The notes under the pieces are model-generated. The model searched no databases. It was given only the letters and a program-made list of their open reading frames with translations, and was not told where the DNA came from. Shown here piece by piece: positions 14,622 to 22,680 of a stretch of DNA of 64,000 bases (the first letter of the stretch is position 1; every line of letters begins with the position of its first letter). Both the position numbers and the translations under genes were made by a program. The stretch spans positions 1 through 64,000 of the forward strand of contig NZ_JAPZTZ010000005.1 of the NCBI RefSeq assembly GCF_027532945.1. Reading direction: 5' to 3'. The stretch is from Phreatobacter sp. GTDB lineage: Bacteria > Pseudomonadota > Alphaproteobacteria > Rhizobiales > Phreatobacteraceae.

Positions 14622-15478
14622 TGCGTGCCTCCGAGGCGCTTGGCGAGCCAGGACGAGGCGACGACGATGGAGACGGCGAGCACCAGCAGCACCACCGCCG
14701 TGGTCGAGCCCAGCGCCTCGTTGCGCATCAGGAGGAAGGATCGGCCGGTCAGGGTCGCGAGCATCTGGAAGCGGTCGCCGATGAGCAGGCTCGGGATGAC
14801 GAACATCGACACCGACATGGAGAAGACGAAGGCGATGCCGGAGACGAGGCCCGGCAGGGTCAGCGGCAGGAAGATGCGGCGGAAGCGGTAGAGCGGGCTC
14901 GCGCCAAGCGTTGCGCCGGCTTCCGACAGCCGCGGGTCGATGAGCTTCACCACCGAATAGATCGGCAGGATCATGAAGGGCAGGAAGACATTGGCCGCGC
15001 CGAGCACGAGGCCGGTTTCGGTGAAGAGCAGCCGTTGCGGCTCGCTCCAGATGCCCGTGCCGACGAGGAACTGCGAGACGACGCCGTCGCGGCGCAGCAC
15101 GATCTGCCAGGCGAAGGCCTTCACCACCACGCCGATGGAGAGCGGCAGGATGATCGCCACCAGCAGCGCCACCTGCATCAGCCCCTTCGCCCGGGCCATG
15201 GCGATGGCGACGGGGAAGCCGATGACGAGGCAGACCAGCGTCGTCAGCAGGCCGATGCGCAGCGTGTTCCAGATCACCCGCCAGGAATAGGGATCGGAGA
15301 AGAACTGCACGAAGAGCGAAAGGGTGAAGCCCTCCGGCCCGGTGACGCTGCGCGCCAGCAGGAAGACCAGCGGCAGGGCATAGACGATGGCGAGGTAGCC
15401 GACCGCCGGCACTGCCAGCCAGGCGACGCGGTCCTTCTGCCCGCCCGTCGGCGCGAGGCTCGCCGCGGCCGCGCTCAT
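14618..15478 (-). CDS. ABC transporter permease, PotB type (286 aa)
   Basis: A multi-spanning permease beginning MSAAAASLAPTGGQKDRVAW, with a first helix LAVPAVGYLAIVYALPLVFL. The EAA-type loop is SEAGATLGASPLYRFRRIFL. It forms the channel with the PotC-type partner. Start and stop overlap the neighbours by four bases on each side (15475-15478 and 14618-14621), showing translational coupling. Confidence 0.9.
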   Translation of the reverse strand: MSAAAASLAPTGGQKDRVAWLAVPAVGYLAIVYALPLVFLLARSVTGPEGFTLSLFVQFFSDPYSWRVIWNTLRIGLLTTLVCLVIGFPVAIAMARAKGLMQVALLVAIILPLSIGVVVKAFAWQIVLRRDGVVSQFLVGTGIWSEPQRLLFTETGLVLGAANVFLPFMILPIYSVVKLIDPRLSEAGATLGASPLYRFRRIFLPLTLPGLVSGIAFVFSMSVSMFVIPSLLIGDRFQMLATLTGRSFLLMRNEALGSTTAVVLLVLAVSIVVASSWLAKRLGGTQ

Positions 15479-16560
15479 GGCGCCGGCGCCGGATAGAGCA
15501 ACGTGTCGGCGACGCGCCAGGACAGCGCCATCTCCGCGCCGGGAACGGCGCCGCCGGGAATGCCGGCGACGCTCTCGATTTGGATCGGCCGATCCTCCGG
15601 CGCCTCGAAATGCGCCTGGATGCGCGAGCCCTGGAACACGACGTCGGAGAGTGTGGCGCGGATGGTGTTCTCCCCCGCCGTCTCGCCAAAGGCCATGAGC
15701 TCCGGCCGGACCGCCGCCAGCACCGGGCTCCCGGCGACGAAGCGGCCGGGCGCGCGGATGCGGCCATGGGTGGTGTCGATGAGAACCTCGCCCTCACCAG
15801 AGGCCTCCACCACCGTTCCGGTTAGCCGCGTCGACAGACCGACGAATTCAAGGGCGAAGGGCGTCGCGGGGCGTTTGTAGATGGTGGCGGGGTCGGCGAG
15901 CTGTTCGATTCGTCCGCGGTTCATCACCGCGATCCTGTCGGACATCATCAGCGCTTCGTCCTGGTCGTGGGTGACGAAGATCGCCGTGGTGCCGACCTCG
16001 CGCAGCAGCCGCTTCAGCTCGATCTGCATGGTCTCGCGCAGCTTGCGGTCGAGCGCCGAGAAGGGCTCGTCGAGCAGCATGAGCTTCGGCTTCACGGCGA
16101 GTGCCCGGGCCACCGCCACGCGCTGCTGCTGGCCGCCGGACAGCGCCCGCACCGAGCGGTCGGCGAGCGCGCTCATATGGATGAGGTCGAGGAAGCGCGT
16201 CACCGTCGCGCGGATCTCATCCTTCGGCGCGCCCCGCGCCTCCAGCCCGAAGGCGACATTCTCGGCAACGGTGAGATGCGGAAACAGCGCATAGCTCTGG
16301 AACACCACGCCGACATCGCGGTGGTGCGGCGGCTTGGCGGAGATGTCGACGCCGTCGAGGACGACGGCGCCGCTGTCGGATGAGAGCAGCCCTGCCACGA
16401 TGCGCAGCAGCGTGGTCTTGCCGCAGCCGGAGGGGCCGAGCAGCGACACGAACTCGCCGCGCGCGACGGCAAGGTCGACGCCGTCGAGCACGGTCGTGGC
16501 GCCGAAGGCCTTGGCGGCCTTGCGCACGTCGAGGAAGGCAGGGGATGCGGTCTCGGTCAT
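15475..16560 (-). CDS. ABC transporter ATP-binding protein, PotA type (361 aa)
   Basis: Walker A is GPSGCGKTT, the signature LSGGQQQRVAVARAL, Walker B LMLLDEPFSALD and the H-loop VTHDQDEAL. A C-terminal TOBE-like regulatory domain follows (about residues 270-361). The start at 16560 (MTETASPAFLDV) is chosen because the ABC fold begins there; longer frames read into unrelated sequence. It powers the importer encoded by the flanking genes. Confidence 0.93.
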   Translation of the reverse strand: MTETASPAFLDVRKAAKAFGATTVLDGVDLAVARGEFVSLLGPSGCGKTTLLRIVAGLLSSDSGAVVLDGVDISAKPPHHRDVGVVFQSYALFPHLTVAENVAFGLEARGAPKDEIRATVTRFLDLIHMSALADRSVRALSGGQQQRVAVARALAVKPKLMLLDEPFSALDRKLRETMQIELKRLLREVGTTAIFVTHDQDEALMMSDRIAVMNRGRIEQLADPATIYKRPATPFALEFVGLSTRLTGTVVEASGEGEVLIDTTHGRIRAPGRFVAGSPVLAAVRPELMAFGETAGENTIRATLSDVVFQGSRIQAHFEAPEDRPIQIESVAGIPGGAVPGAEMALSWRVADTLLYPAPAP

Positions 16561-16597
16561 GGCTGCGGCCGGGGGCGGCAGGCCGCCCCCGTCATGC

Positions 16598-17653
16598 TCA
16601 CATCGACATCTCGCGATCCCAGCGCCGGACCCAGTCGTTGCGGTTGTCGGCGACGAAGCCCCAGTCGATCGTGTGGATGGCGACGCCCGTGGGCATGCCG
16701 GGCGGCGGCGGCACGTCGACATTGGTCGGCAGGGCGAAGGTCGGCGGGGCGATCTTGGCCTGGATCTCGGCGCCGAGCAGTTCGTTCACATAGGCGAAGG
16801 CGAGGTCCTGGTTCGGGCCACCCTTCACCACGGCGATGCCGGACGGGACGGGGAAGATGCCTTCCTTCGGCGCGGCGAGGCCGATGGGCGCGCCGTCGAG
16901 GCGGCGCTGCAGGGCGAAGGAGGAGAGCGCACCGACGATCATATGCGCCTCGCCCTGTTCCAGCAGGCTGAAGGCCTGCGGCATCTGGTTATAGACGGTG
17001 AGCAGGTTGGGCTTGAGCGAGACGAGCTTCTTGAAGCCGGATTCCGTGTCGCGGGCGGCCTCGGCCATCGGCTTGCCGGTGGCCAGGTGCGAGGCCATGA
17101 ACAGGTTGGGCAGGCCTTCCGTGTTCTGCAGCGAGGGGATGATGATGCGGCCCTTGAACTTCGGGTCGTAGGCGTCGTTCCAGGATGCCGGCGGCTCCTT
17201 CAGGACATTGGTGTTGTAGGCGATGCCCTGCCAGGGCTGCAGGTAGTTCGCCCACTGGCCGTCCATGTGGATCGTGCCGGGCTTCAGCTTGGCGACATTG
17301 GGCGCCTTGGCAGCGGTGATCGGCTCAAGCAGCTGCTCGCGCACCGCGAGGATCATCACCGGATCGTCCATCTGCACGACGGAGAGATAGGGCCGGTCCT
17401 TGTTCTTCTGCATCTTCTCGAGGTTCACCAGCGAGCGGGTGCCCTCGAAGGTCAGCTTGGCGTTGTACTTGCGCTCGAAGAGCGGAGCGACATGGGCATC
17501 GACCCAGGGCTTATGGCTCGCCGCGCCGCCCACCACGAGCTCCCGCGTCTGCGCCCGCAGCACCGACGGGGCCGAGAGCGTGCCGAGAGCGCCGGCGCCG
17601 AGGCCGGCGAGCAGGATGCGGCGGTCGATGCCGTCCTTGATGATGCGGGTCAT
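16598..17653 (-). CDS. ABC transporter substrate-binding protein, PotD/iron(III)-type fold (351 aa)
   Basis: A signal sequence with a twin-Arg-like DRRILLAGLGAGALG is followed by a mature periplasmic protein of the extracellular binding-protein class that pairs with Pot-type permeases. Characteristic pieces are GIAYNTNVLKEPPASWNDAY and the hinge region around GALSSFALQRR. The start follows AGGACCTCCGC. It is the first of the transporter genes, about 150 bases after the amidase gene. Substrate unknown; neighbours suggest a small amide or ureide. Confidence 0.88.
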   Translation of the reverse strand: MTRIIKDGIDRRILLAGLGAGALGTLSAPSVLRAQTRELVVGGAASHKPWVDAHVAPLFERKYNAKLTFEGTRSLVNLEKMQKNKDRPYLSVVQMDDPVMILAVREQLLEPITAAKAPNVAKLKPGTIHMDGQWANYLQPWQGIAYNTNVLKEPPASWNDAYDPKFKGRIIIPSLQNTEGLPNLFMASHLATGKPMAEAARDTESGFKKLVSLKPNLLTVYNQMPQAFSLLEQGEAHMIVGALSSFALQRRLDGAPIGLAAPKEGIFPVPSGIAVVKGGPNQDLAFAYVNELLGAEIQAKIAPPTFALPTNVDVPPPPGMPTGVAIHTIDWGFVADNRNDWVRRWDREMSM

Positions 17654-17807
17654 GCGGAGGTCCTCGCGTTGGGCCGGGAAGCGAGCCCGGGTCTCATCGC
17701 GAAGTCAGCAAGACCCATGCCGCCGCGTCGTCACGCCGCAGCCGCCGGGTCGATCCCGGGTTTGCCTAAAATAAGGGCATCAGCGTCGTTTTGTATGCAG
17801 CAACGCT

Positions 17808-19214
17808 CTAGCCGGGTTCGGCCAGAATGGTCTCGATCCAGGTGGCCAGCGCCAGCAGCCGCCGGTCCTGACCGCGCGGCATGACGATCTGCAGGCCGAG
17901 CGGTAGGCCGGCCGGATCGAGACCGCAGGGGACGGAGATGGCGGGCTGGCGCGCATGGTTGAACAGCGGCGTGAACACCGCATGGCCGCGCGGGCCGACA
18001 GGCACCCCGGCGATGGCCTCGGGGCCGAGCTTCTCCACCGGCCAGGCTGCGCAGGGCGTGGTGGGCCCGATCGCCGCATCGATGCTGTCGGTGAAGAAGC
18101 GCGCCGCGGAGGCCGCCACCTGCTCCGACAGGAGCAGCGCCTTGGCGACGTCGGTTGCCGAGAGGGCGAGGCCGGCCTCGATCTGCGCGCCGAGATCGGG
18201 GTCGATCAGCTCCGGATGCGCCTTCCAGGCGGCGCCGTGCAGGGCCGCGAGCCCGGCCTGCTGGATGGCGCCAAGCCCGCTCTCGGCCGCGCCCGGCGGC
18301 CAGGTGGGGTCGCGGTCGACCACCGTCAGCCCGGCCTTGCGCAGGCGCTGGACGACCTCTTCCATGCGATGGGCGACGGCGGGCTCCACCGGCACGTCGA
18401 GGCCCCAGCGCGGCGAGAAGGCGATGGTGAGCCGCGTCGGCGCGTCCTCCCTGACGTCCACCGGCACGGCATGCGGATCCAGCGGATCGGGGCCGGCCAG
18501 CACGGCGAAGGCGAGCGCCGCGTCGGACACGGTGCGGGCAATGGGGCAGTGGCAGGAAATGCCGAAGAACGGTTCCTCGAAGCCAGGACCATAGGGAATC
18601 GCGCCGAAGGAGGGCTTGAAGCCAACGAGCCCGGTATGGGCCGGCGGCCGCCGCGAGGAGCCGCCGGCATCGGTGCCGAGCGCCAGGGGCACCATGCCGC
18701 TCGCCACCGCCGCCACCGGGCCGCCGGAGGAGCCGCCGGGCGTCAGAGCGGGGTTCCAGGGATTGCGCGTGGCGCCGTGGAGCGGCGTCGTGGTCTGGCC
18801 CTTGGCGGCGAATTCCGAGGTCGCGGCGATGCCGACGACCACCGCGCCCGCCTGTTCGAGCCGCCGCACCGCCACCGCGTCCTCGGGCGCCACGAAGTCG
18901 CGGAAGAGCTTCGACCCCTGGGTGATGGTGCGTCCCTTCACCCAGATATTGTCCTTGATCGCCACCGGCACGCCCGCCAGCGGCATGATCTCGCCATCGG
19001 CGATGCGGCGGTCCACCGCCGCGGCGCGGGCGAGCGCATCCGCCGGGTCGACGCTGGTCATGGCGTTGAGCTTCGGATTGAGCGTGGCGATGGCGTCGAG
19101 CGCCTTCTCTGTCTCGGCCTTGGCCGAGGAGCGGCCGCCCCGCACCGCGGCGGCGAGGGTCGACAGATCTGGCCAGTGATCGAGGTTTCCGATCAGGGGA
19201 CGGGCTGCGCGCAT
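17808..19214 (-). CDS. Amidase-signature hydrolase (468 aa)
   Basis: The Ser-cisSer-Lys triad is visible: Lys87 in VAIKDNIWVKG, Ser162 in PGGSSGG and the nucleophile Ser186 in GTDAGGSSRRP. The enzyme should cleave a carbon-nitrogen amide bond; the substrate cannot be predicted. The start at 19214 (MRAARPLIGN) gives the normal family length. It is the most upstream gene of the nitrogen-compound locus and may be transcribed with the transporter, although a gap of about 150 bases could hold a separate promoter. Confidence 0.9.
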   Translation of the reverse strand: MRAARPLIGNLDHWPDLSTLAAAVRGGRSSAKAETEKALDAIATLNPKLNAMTSVDPADALARAAAVDRRIADGEIMPLAGVPVAIKDNIWVKGRTITQGSKLFRDFVAPEDAVAVRRLEQAGAVVVGIAATSEFAAKGQTTTPLHGATRNPWNPALTPGGSSGGPVAAVASGMVPLALGTDAGGSSRRPPAHTGLVGFKPSFGAIPYGPGFEEPFFGISCHCPIARTVSDAALAFAVLAGPDPLDPHAVPVDVREDAPTRLTIAFSPRWGLDVPVEPAVAHRMEEVVQRLRKAGLTVVDRDPTWPPGAAESGLGAIQQAGLAALHGAAWKAHPELIDPDLGAQIEAGLALSATDVAKALLLSEQVAASAARFFTDSIDAAIGPTTPCAAWPVEKLGPEAIAGVPVGPRGHAVFTPLFNHARQPAISVPCGLDPAGLPLGLQIVMPRGQDRRLLALATWIETILAEPG

Positions 19215-19365
19215 GGGAGGCCTCAGCTGGTGGGACGACGAACATAGCAAGAGCCGCGCCGAAGCGGCCGCGCCATCTCGCCGCTCTGTGGGTGAGCCGA
19301 TGCCCGCGAGGACGCGTATAGTCGTCGCCGGATTCGCGCGGGACCCGCGCCAGGGGGGGTGACTG

Positions 19366-19818
19366 ATGGAACGACCGGACACCATGCCGCCGGTGACGCT
19401 GTGGCTCGGGCTCGCGGGCCTCATCCCCTTCGTCGTGCTGGCTGGCGCGCTTGTCGCCGGCCTGACGCTGCCGGTCTTCGGTGGCCCCGGCGCCATCCGC
19501 CAGGCGCTGGTTCTCTATGCCCTCGCCATCCTGTCCTTCCTCGGCGGCATTCGCTGGGGCATCGCCATGAACTATGCCGACCAGCCGATCGCCCTGCGCG
19601 ATTTCGTGCTCTCGGTCGTCCCGCCGCTCGTCGGTTGGGCAGCGCTCATCTTTGCGCCCGGCGCGGCGCTCTGGCTACTGACGGTCGCCTTCGTGCTGCT
19701 CGGCCTCTATGACTATGGCCTCGCCTGCCGCACCGTGGCGCCGGAATGGTACGGCCGCCTCAGGCTCGGCCTCTCGGCCGCGGTCTCCGCGACGCTGGCG
19801 ATCGCCGCGCTCGCCTGA
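19366..19818 (+). CDS. DUF3429 family membrane protein (150 aa)
   Basis: Four or five hydrophobic segments include the conserved YALAILSFLGGIRWGIAMNY, which marks the DUF3429 family. Members are small inner-membrane proteins of unknown function, common in proteobacteria. A GGGGGG run eight bases before the ATG serves as ribosome site. It is divergent from the amidase gene and stands alone. Confidence 0.82.
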   Translation: MERPDTMPPVTLWLGLAGLIPFVVLAGALVAGLTLPVFGGPGAIRQALVLYALAILSFLGGIRWGIAMNYADQPIALRDFVLSVVPPLVGWAALIFAPGAALWLLTVAFVLLGLYDYGLACRTVAPEWYGRLRLGLSAAVSATLAIAALA

Positions 19819-19840
19819 GGTCAGGCGGCGGGCGGCTCGT

Positions 19841-20155
19841 TCACACGTCCCCGGCGCTTGCCGGCCCCGCCTTGTTCATCCGTCGCGCCCGGTACCTGAC
19901 ATAGAGGGCGCCAGCGCCCATCCCGATGAACAGGGCGGCGATATGGCCAAACTGGTAGGCGATCGGCCAACCGCCGCAGGTGACCCGCTCTCCCTGCCGT
20001 TCAGCGCGCCAGCGGCTGTCACGCGAGCAGTGTTGTGAACTTGCCTCCTGCGGCACCGCCACCAGCAGGAACAGCCCCCAGCCGAGGATCTGCAGGAGAA
20101 CGATGCCGCCCGCGATCAGCTTCTGGTGGGGTGGCAGTCGCTCGAAGGCGGACAT
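19841..20155 (-). CDS. Small membrane protein (104 aa), unknown
   Basis: Two hydrophobic helices (LIAGGIVLLQILGWGLFLLV and FGHIAALFIGMGAGALYV) flank a Cys-containing, charged, probably periplasmic loop (about residues 38-62). I recognise no family. It follows the GNAT gene by five bases on the same strand, so the two are probably one transcript. Confidence 0.6.
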   Translation of the reverse strand: MSAFERLPPHQKLIAGGIVLLQILGWGLFLLVAVPQEASSQHCSRDSRWRAERQGERVTCGGWPIAYQFGHIAALFIGMGAGALYVRYRARRMNKAGPASAGDV

Positions 20156-20160
20156 GAGGC

Positions 20161-20700
20161 TCAGCCCTGCTGCGCCCCGACCTGGTCGCCGTCGCCGAGG
20201 CTCCGCTGCATCAGCACGCTGTCGATCCAGCGCCCGTGCTTCCAGCCGATGGATGGCAGCACGCCGGCCACGGTGAAGCCGCAGGCGCGGTGCAGCGCGA
20301 TGGAGCCGTGATTGCCGAGATTGCCGATGACGGCGACCATCTGGCGATAGCCGAGCGCCGCGCACTCCTCGACGAGGCGGTTCACCAGCGCCTTGCCGAC
20401 GCCCTTGCCCTGCGCCGCCGGCGAGACATAGACCGAGTTCTCGACGGTGAAGCGATAGCCCGGCCGCGTGCGATAGGCGCTGGCATAGGCATAGGCCACG
20501 ACCGCGCCGTCGATCGTCGCGACGAGGTAGGGGTAGCCGCCAGCGAGGATCGCCGCCTGGCGCTTCGCCATCTCCGCCTCGTCCGGCGGGTCATATTCGA
20601 AGGAGGCGACACCCTCCGCGACATTGGGCGCATAGATCGCGGTGATGGCAGGGATGTCGCCGGCGGTTGCCGGGCGGAGAATGACGGAGGATGTGGACAC
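20161..20700 (-). CDS. GNAT N-acetyltransferase, phosphinothricin-acetyltransferase-like (about 179 aa)
   Basis: The acetyl-CoA-binding motif is SPAAQGKGVGKALVNRLVEE, with the family's SVYVSPAAQG strand before it. The start of the fold, VILRPATAGDIPAITAIYAP, and the motif GKGVGK place it near the Pat/YncA group, which acetylates amino-acid-like compounds. I use the GTG at 20700 because homology starts there; an ATG at 20742 would add 14 residues. Neither has a clear Shine-Dalgarno sequence. The substrate is unknown. Confidence 0.82.
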   Translation of the reverse strand: MSTSSVILRPATAGDIPAITAIYAPNVAEGVASFEYDPPDEAEMAKRQAAILAGGYPYLVATIDGAVVAYAYASAYRTRPGYRFTVENSVYVSPAAQGKGVGKALVNRLVEECAALGYRQMVAVIGNLGNHGSIALHRACGFTVAGVLPSIGWKHGRWIDSVLMQRSLGDGDQVGAQQG

Positions 20701-20836
20701 GGCGGGCCTGTGATCGAAGCGATGGGGCCAATGTCCCATCATGGGTGACAGTCGCGCAAGCGACGTCGCACCCCATAAACCCTTGGTCCAGATGAAGGAT
20801 GTCGCGAAAGAGGGCGGAACGTTTCCGCCCGGGGGC

Positions 20837-21034
20837 TCAGCTCACGCGCACGAAGCGGCGGATGCGCGAGCGGGGCTTGGCGATGCGGCGCGTCACGGTG
20901 ACGCCGCGGGTGGAGACCTCGATGCGGCGCTCGCCCTGGGGGACGAAGAAGCGCGCGGTCTCGGAGGCGCCATCGACACGGACGAAGTCGGCATCCACGG
21001 CGCGCATGATCGATTTCACCGAACCGAAGGTCAT
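20837..21034 (-). CDS. Small basic hypothetical protein (65 aa)
   Basis: The protein is mostly beta-like and very basic at the C-terminus (RRIAKPRSRIRRFVRVS). A good Shine-Dalgarno sequence (GAGGAG) lies shortly before the ATG, which supports a real gene. I do not recognise the family. It lies alone between the GNAT gene and tRNA-Gly on the same strand. Confidence 0.55.
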   Translation of the reverse strand: MTFGSVKSIMRAVDADFVRVDGASETARFFVPQGERRIEVSTRGVTVTRRIAKPRSRIRRFVRVS

Positions 21035-21075
21035 GCGACACTCCTCGCCACAAACGACGCTGTCTTGCAGAAAAA

Positions 21076-21150
21076 TGGAGCGGGAGAAGGGATTCGAACC
21101 CTCGACCCCAACCTTGGCAAGGTTGTGCTCTACCCCTGAGCTACTCCCGC
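21076..21150 (-). tRNA. tRNA-Gly (anticodon GCC)
   Basis: On the minus strand the acceptor stem GCGGGAG pairs with CTCCCGC and is followed by an encoded U-CCA. The D-arm AGCTCAGGGGTAGAGC, the anticodon loop with GCC in ACCTTGCCAAGGT and the T-arm GAGGGTTCGAATCCCTT are all present. No integrated element is seen at its 3' end. Confidence 0.97.
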
Positions 21151-21331
21151 ATCCGGGTACCCGCCAGCGCCTGGGCGCCGGGGGAGGGCCGCTCTATGCC
21201 AAACCGCGCCGATGATTGCAATGGCCTTTGCCGACTTTTTTGATCGGCGCCCGGGACACCCGGCGCCATCGCCGCTTTGACGGGGGCGGGCCGTCTCGGT
21301 AATCCCGTGGCGGGCCCGCGGATCGGGCCGC

Positions 21332-21337
21332 AGGAGG
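21332..21337 (+). promoter_or_regulatory. Shine-Dalgarno deciding the start of the deaminase-like gene
   Basis: AGGAGG lies two bases before the ATG at 21340 and five bases before the adjacent ATG at 21343. The second ATG is therefore the better-spaced start, but the two differ by one residue only. Confidence 0.7.
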
Positions 21338-21339
21338 TC

Positions 21340-22674
21340 ATGATGGGGTCCGGCTTTCTCGCGCTGCCCGAGGCGCGGCGGTTCAGGCTGCAGGGGGCGA
21401 CGCTGCCCGCCGCGCTCGTCGAGGGGCCGGCGACGCTTGAGGCCCGCGACGACCTCGTCCGTGCGGACGTTCTGGTGGTCGACGGTGTCGTCGCCGCCAT
21501 CGACGCGGCGGGAACGGTCGCCACCGAGCCGGGCGTGATCCGCGTGGTGCTCGACGGCGCCATGGTCTTTCCCTGCTTCGTCGATGCCCACACCCATCTC
21601 GACAAGGGCCATATCTGGCCGCGTGCCGCGAACCCCGACGGCACCTTCCCCGGTGCGCTGGCGGCGGTCGGCGCCGATCGTGCCGCCCACTGGACGGCCG
21701 AGGACGTGCGCGCCCGCATGAGCTTCGCGCTGAAGGCCGCCTTCGCCCACGGCACGGCGGCGATCCGCACCCATATCGATTCCATTCCCGCCCAGATCGA
21801 CATTTCCTGGCCGGTCCTTGCCGAGCTGCGTGAGGAATGGCGCGGCCGCATCGACCTGCAGGCCTCCTCGCTCTGCGGCATCGATGTCGCGGTGGAGGCG
21901 GGCTATCTCGACCAGATGGTCGCGGCGCTGAAGCGTCACGGCGGCGGCCTCGGCTGCGTCACCTATATGTCGCCGAACCTGATCCCCGGACTTGAAGCCA
22001 TCTTCGCGGCGGCACGCATGGCCGGCCTGCCGCTCGACTTCCACGTCGATGAAACCATGGACCCCGGCGCCCATTCGCTCCGCCTCATTGCGGAGGCCGC
22101 CATCCGCCACCGCTGGAGCGACCAGGGCCTTGGCCGCATCGTGGTGGGCCATTGCTGCTCGCTGTCGACGCAAGAGGACGGCGAGATCCGCCGCACGCTC
22201 GACCTGGTGACCGAGGCGGGCCTCGCGGTCGTGTCGCTGCCCATGTGCAACATGTACCTGCAGGACCGCACCGCCGGCCGCACGCCGCGCCGCCGCGGCG
22301 TCACCCTGCTGCACGAGATGCGGGCGCTGGGCATCCCCGTCATGGTGGCGAGCGACAACACCCGCGACCCCTTCTATGCCTATGGCGACCTCGACATGCT
22401 GGAGACCTATCGCGAGGCGACGCGCATCCTGCATTTCGACCATCCCGTCGGCGACTGGCCGCGCGCCGCCACCGCGGCCCCGGCCGAGGTCTGCGGCTTC
22501 GCCAGCCGCGGCCGCATCGGCCCTGGCCGGCCGGCTGATCTCGTCGTGTTCCGCGGCCGCAGCTGGACGGAGCTCCTGTCGCGGCCGCAATCGGATCGTA
22601 CGGTGATCCGAAACGGCCGCGCCATCGATACGACATTGCCCGACTATCGCGACCTCGACAGGCTCTGGAGCTGA
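21340..22674 (+). CDS. Cytosine-deaminase-like amidohydrolase (444 aa)
   Basis: The metal and proton-shuttle residues follow the CodA pattern: H84 and H86 in DAHTHLDKGH, H235 and E238 in HVDETM, H271 in HCCSL and D339 in ASDN. The enzyme should hydrolyse a C-N bond in a pyrimidine-like or related cyclic compound. It begins a three-gene operon with an FAD oxidoreductase (6 bases later) and a flavodoxin-fold oxidoreductase. This suggests a degradation pathway for a heterocycle rather than simple cytosine salvage; the substrate is inferred only. Confidence 0.85.
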   Translation: MMGSGFLALPEARRFRLQGATLPAALVEGPATLEARDDLVRADVLVVDGVVAAIDAAGTVATEPGVIRVVLDGAMVFPCFVDAHTHLDKGHIWPRAANPDGTFPGALAAVGADRAAHWTAEDVRARMSFALKAAFAHGTAAIRTHIDSIPAQIDISWPVLAELREEWRGRIDLQASSLCGIDVAVEAGYLDQMVAALKRHGGGLGCVTYMSPNLIPGLEAIFAAARMAGLPLDFHVDETMDPGAHSLRLIAEAAIRHRWSDQGLGRIVVGHCCSLSTQEDGEIRRTLDLVTEAGLAVVSLPMCNMYLQDRTAGRTPRRRGVTLLHEMRALGIPVMVASDNTRDPFYAYGDLDMLETYREATRILHFDHPVGDWPRAATAAPAEVCGFASRGRIGPGRPADLVVFRGRSWTELLSRPQSDRTVIRNGRAIDTTLPDYRDLDRLWS

Positions 22675-22680
22675 TCCCCC

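Noticed and set aside
13821-15797. Fused permease-like frame of 658 residues
   Set aside because: Only its last 266 residues are a permease; the rest is the out-of-frame shadow of the other permease and the ATPase.
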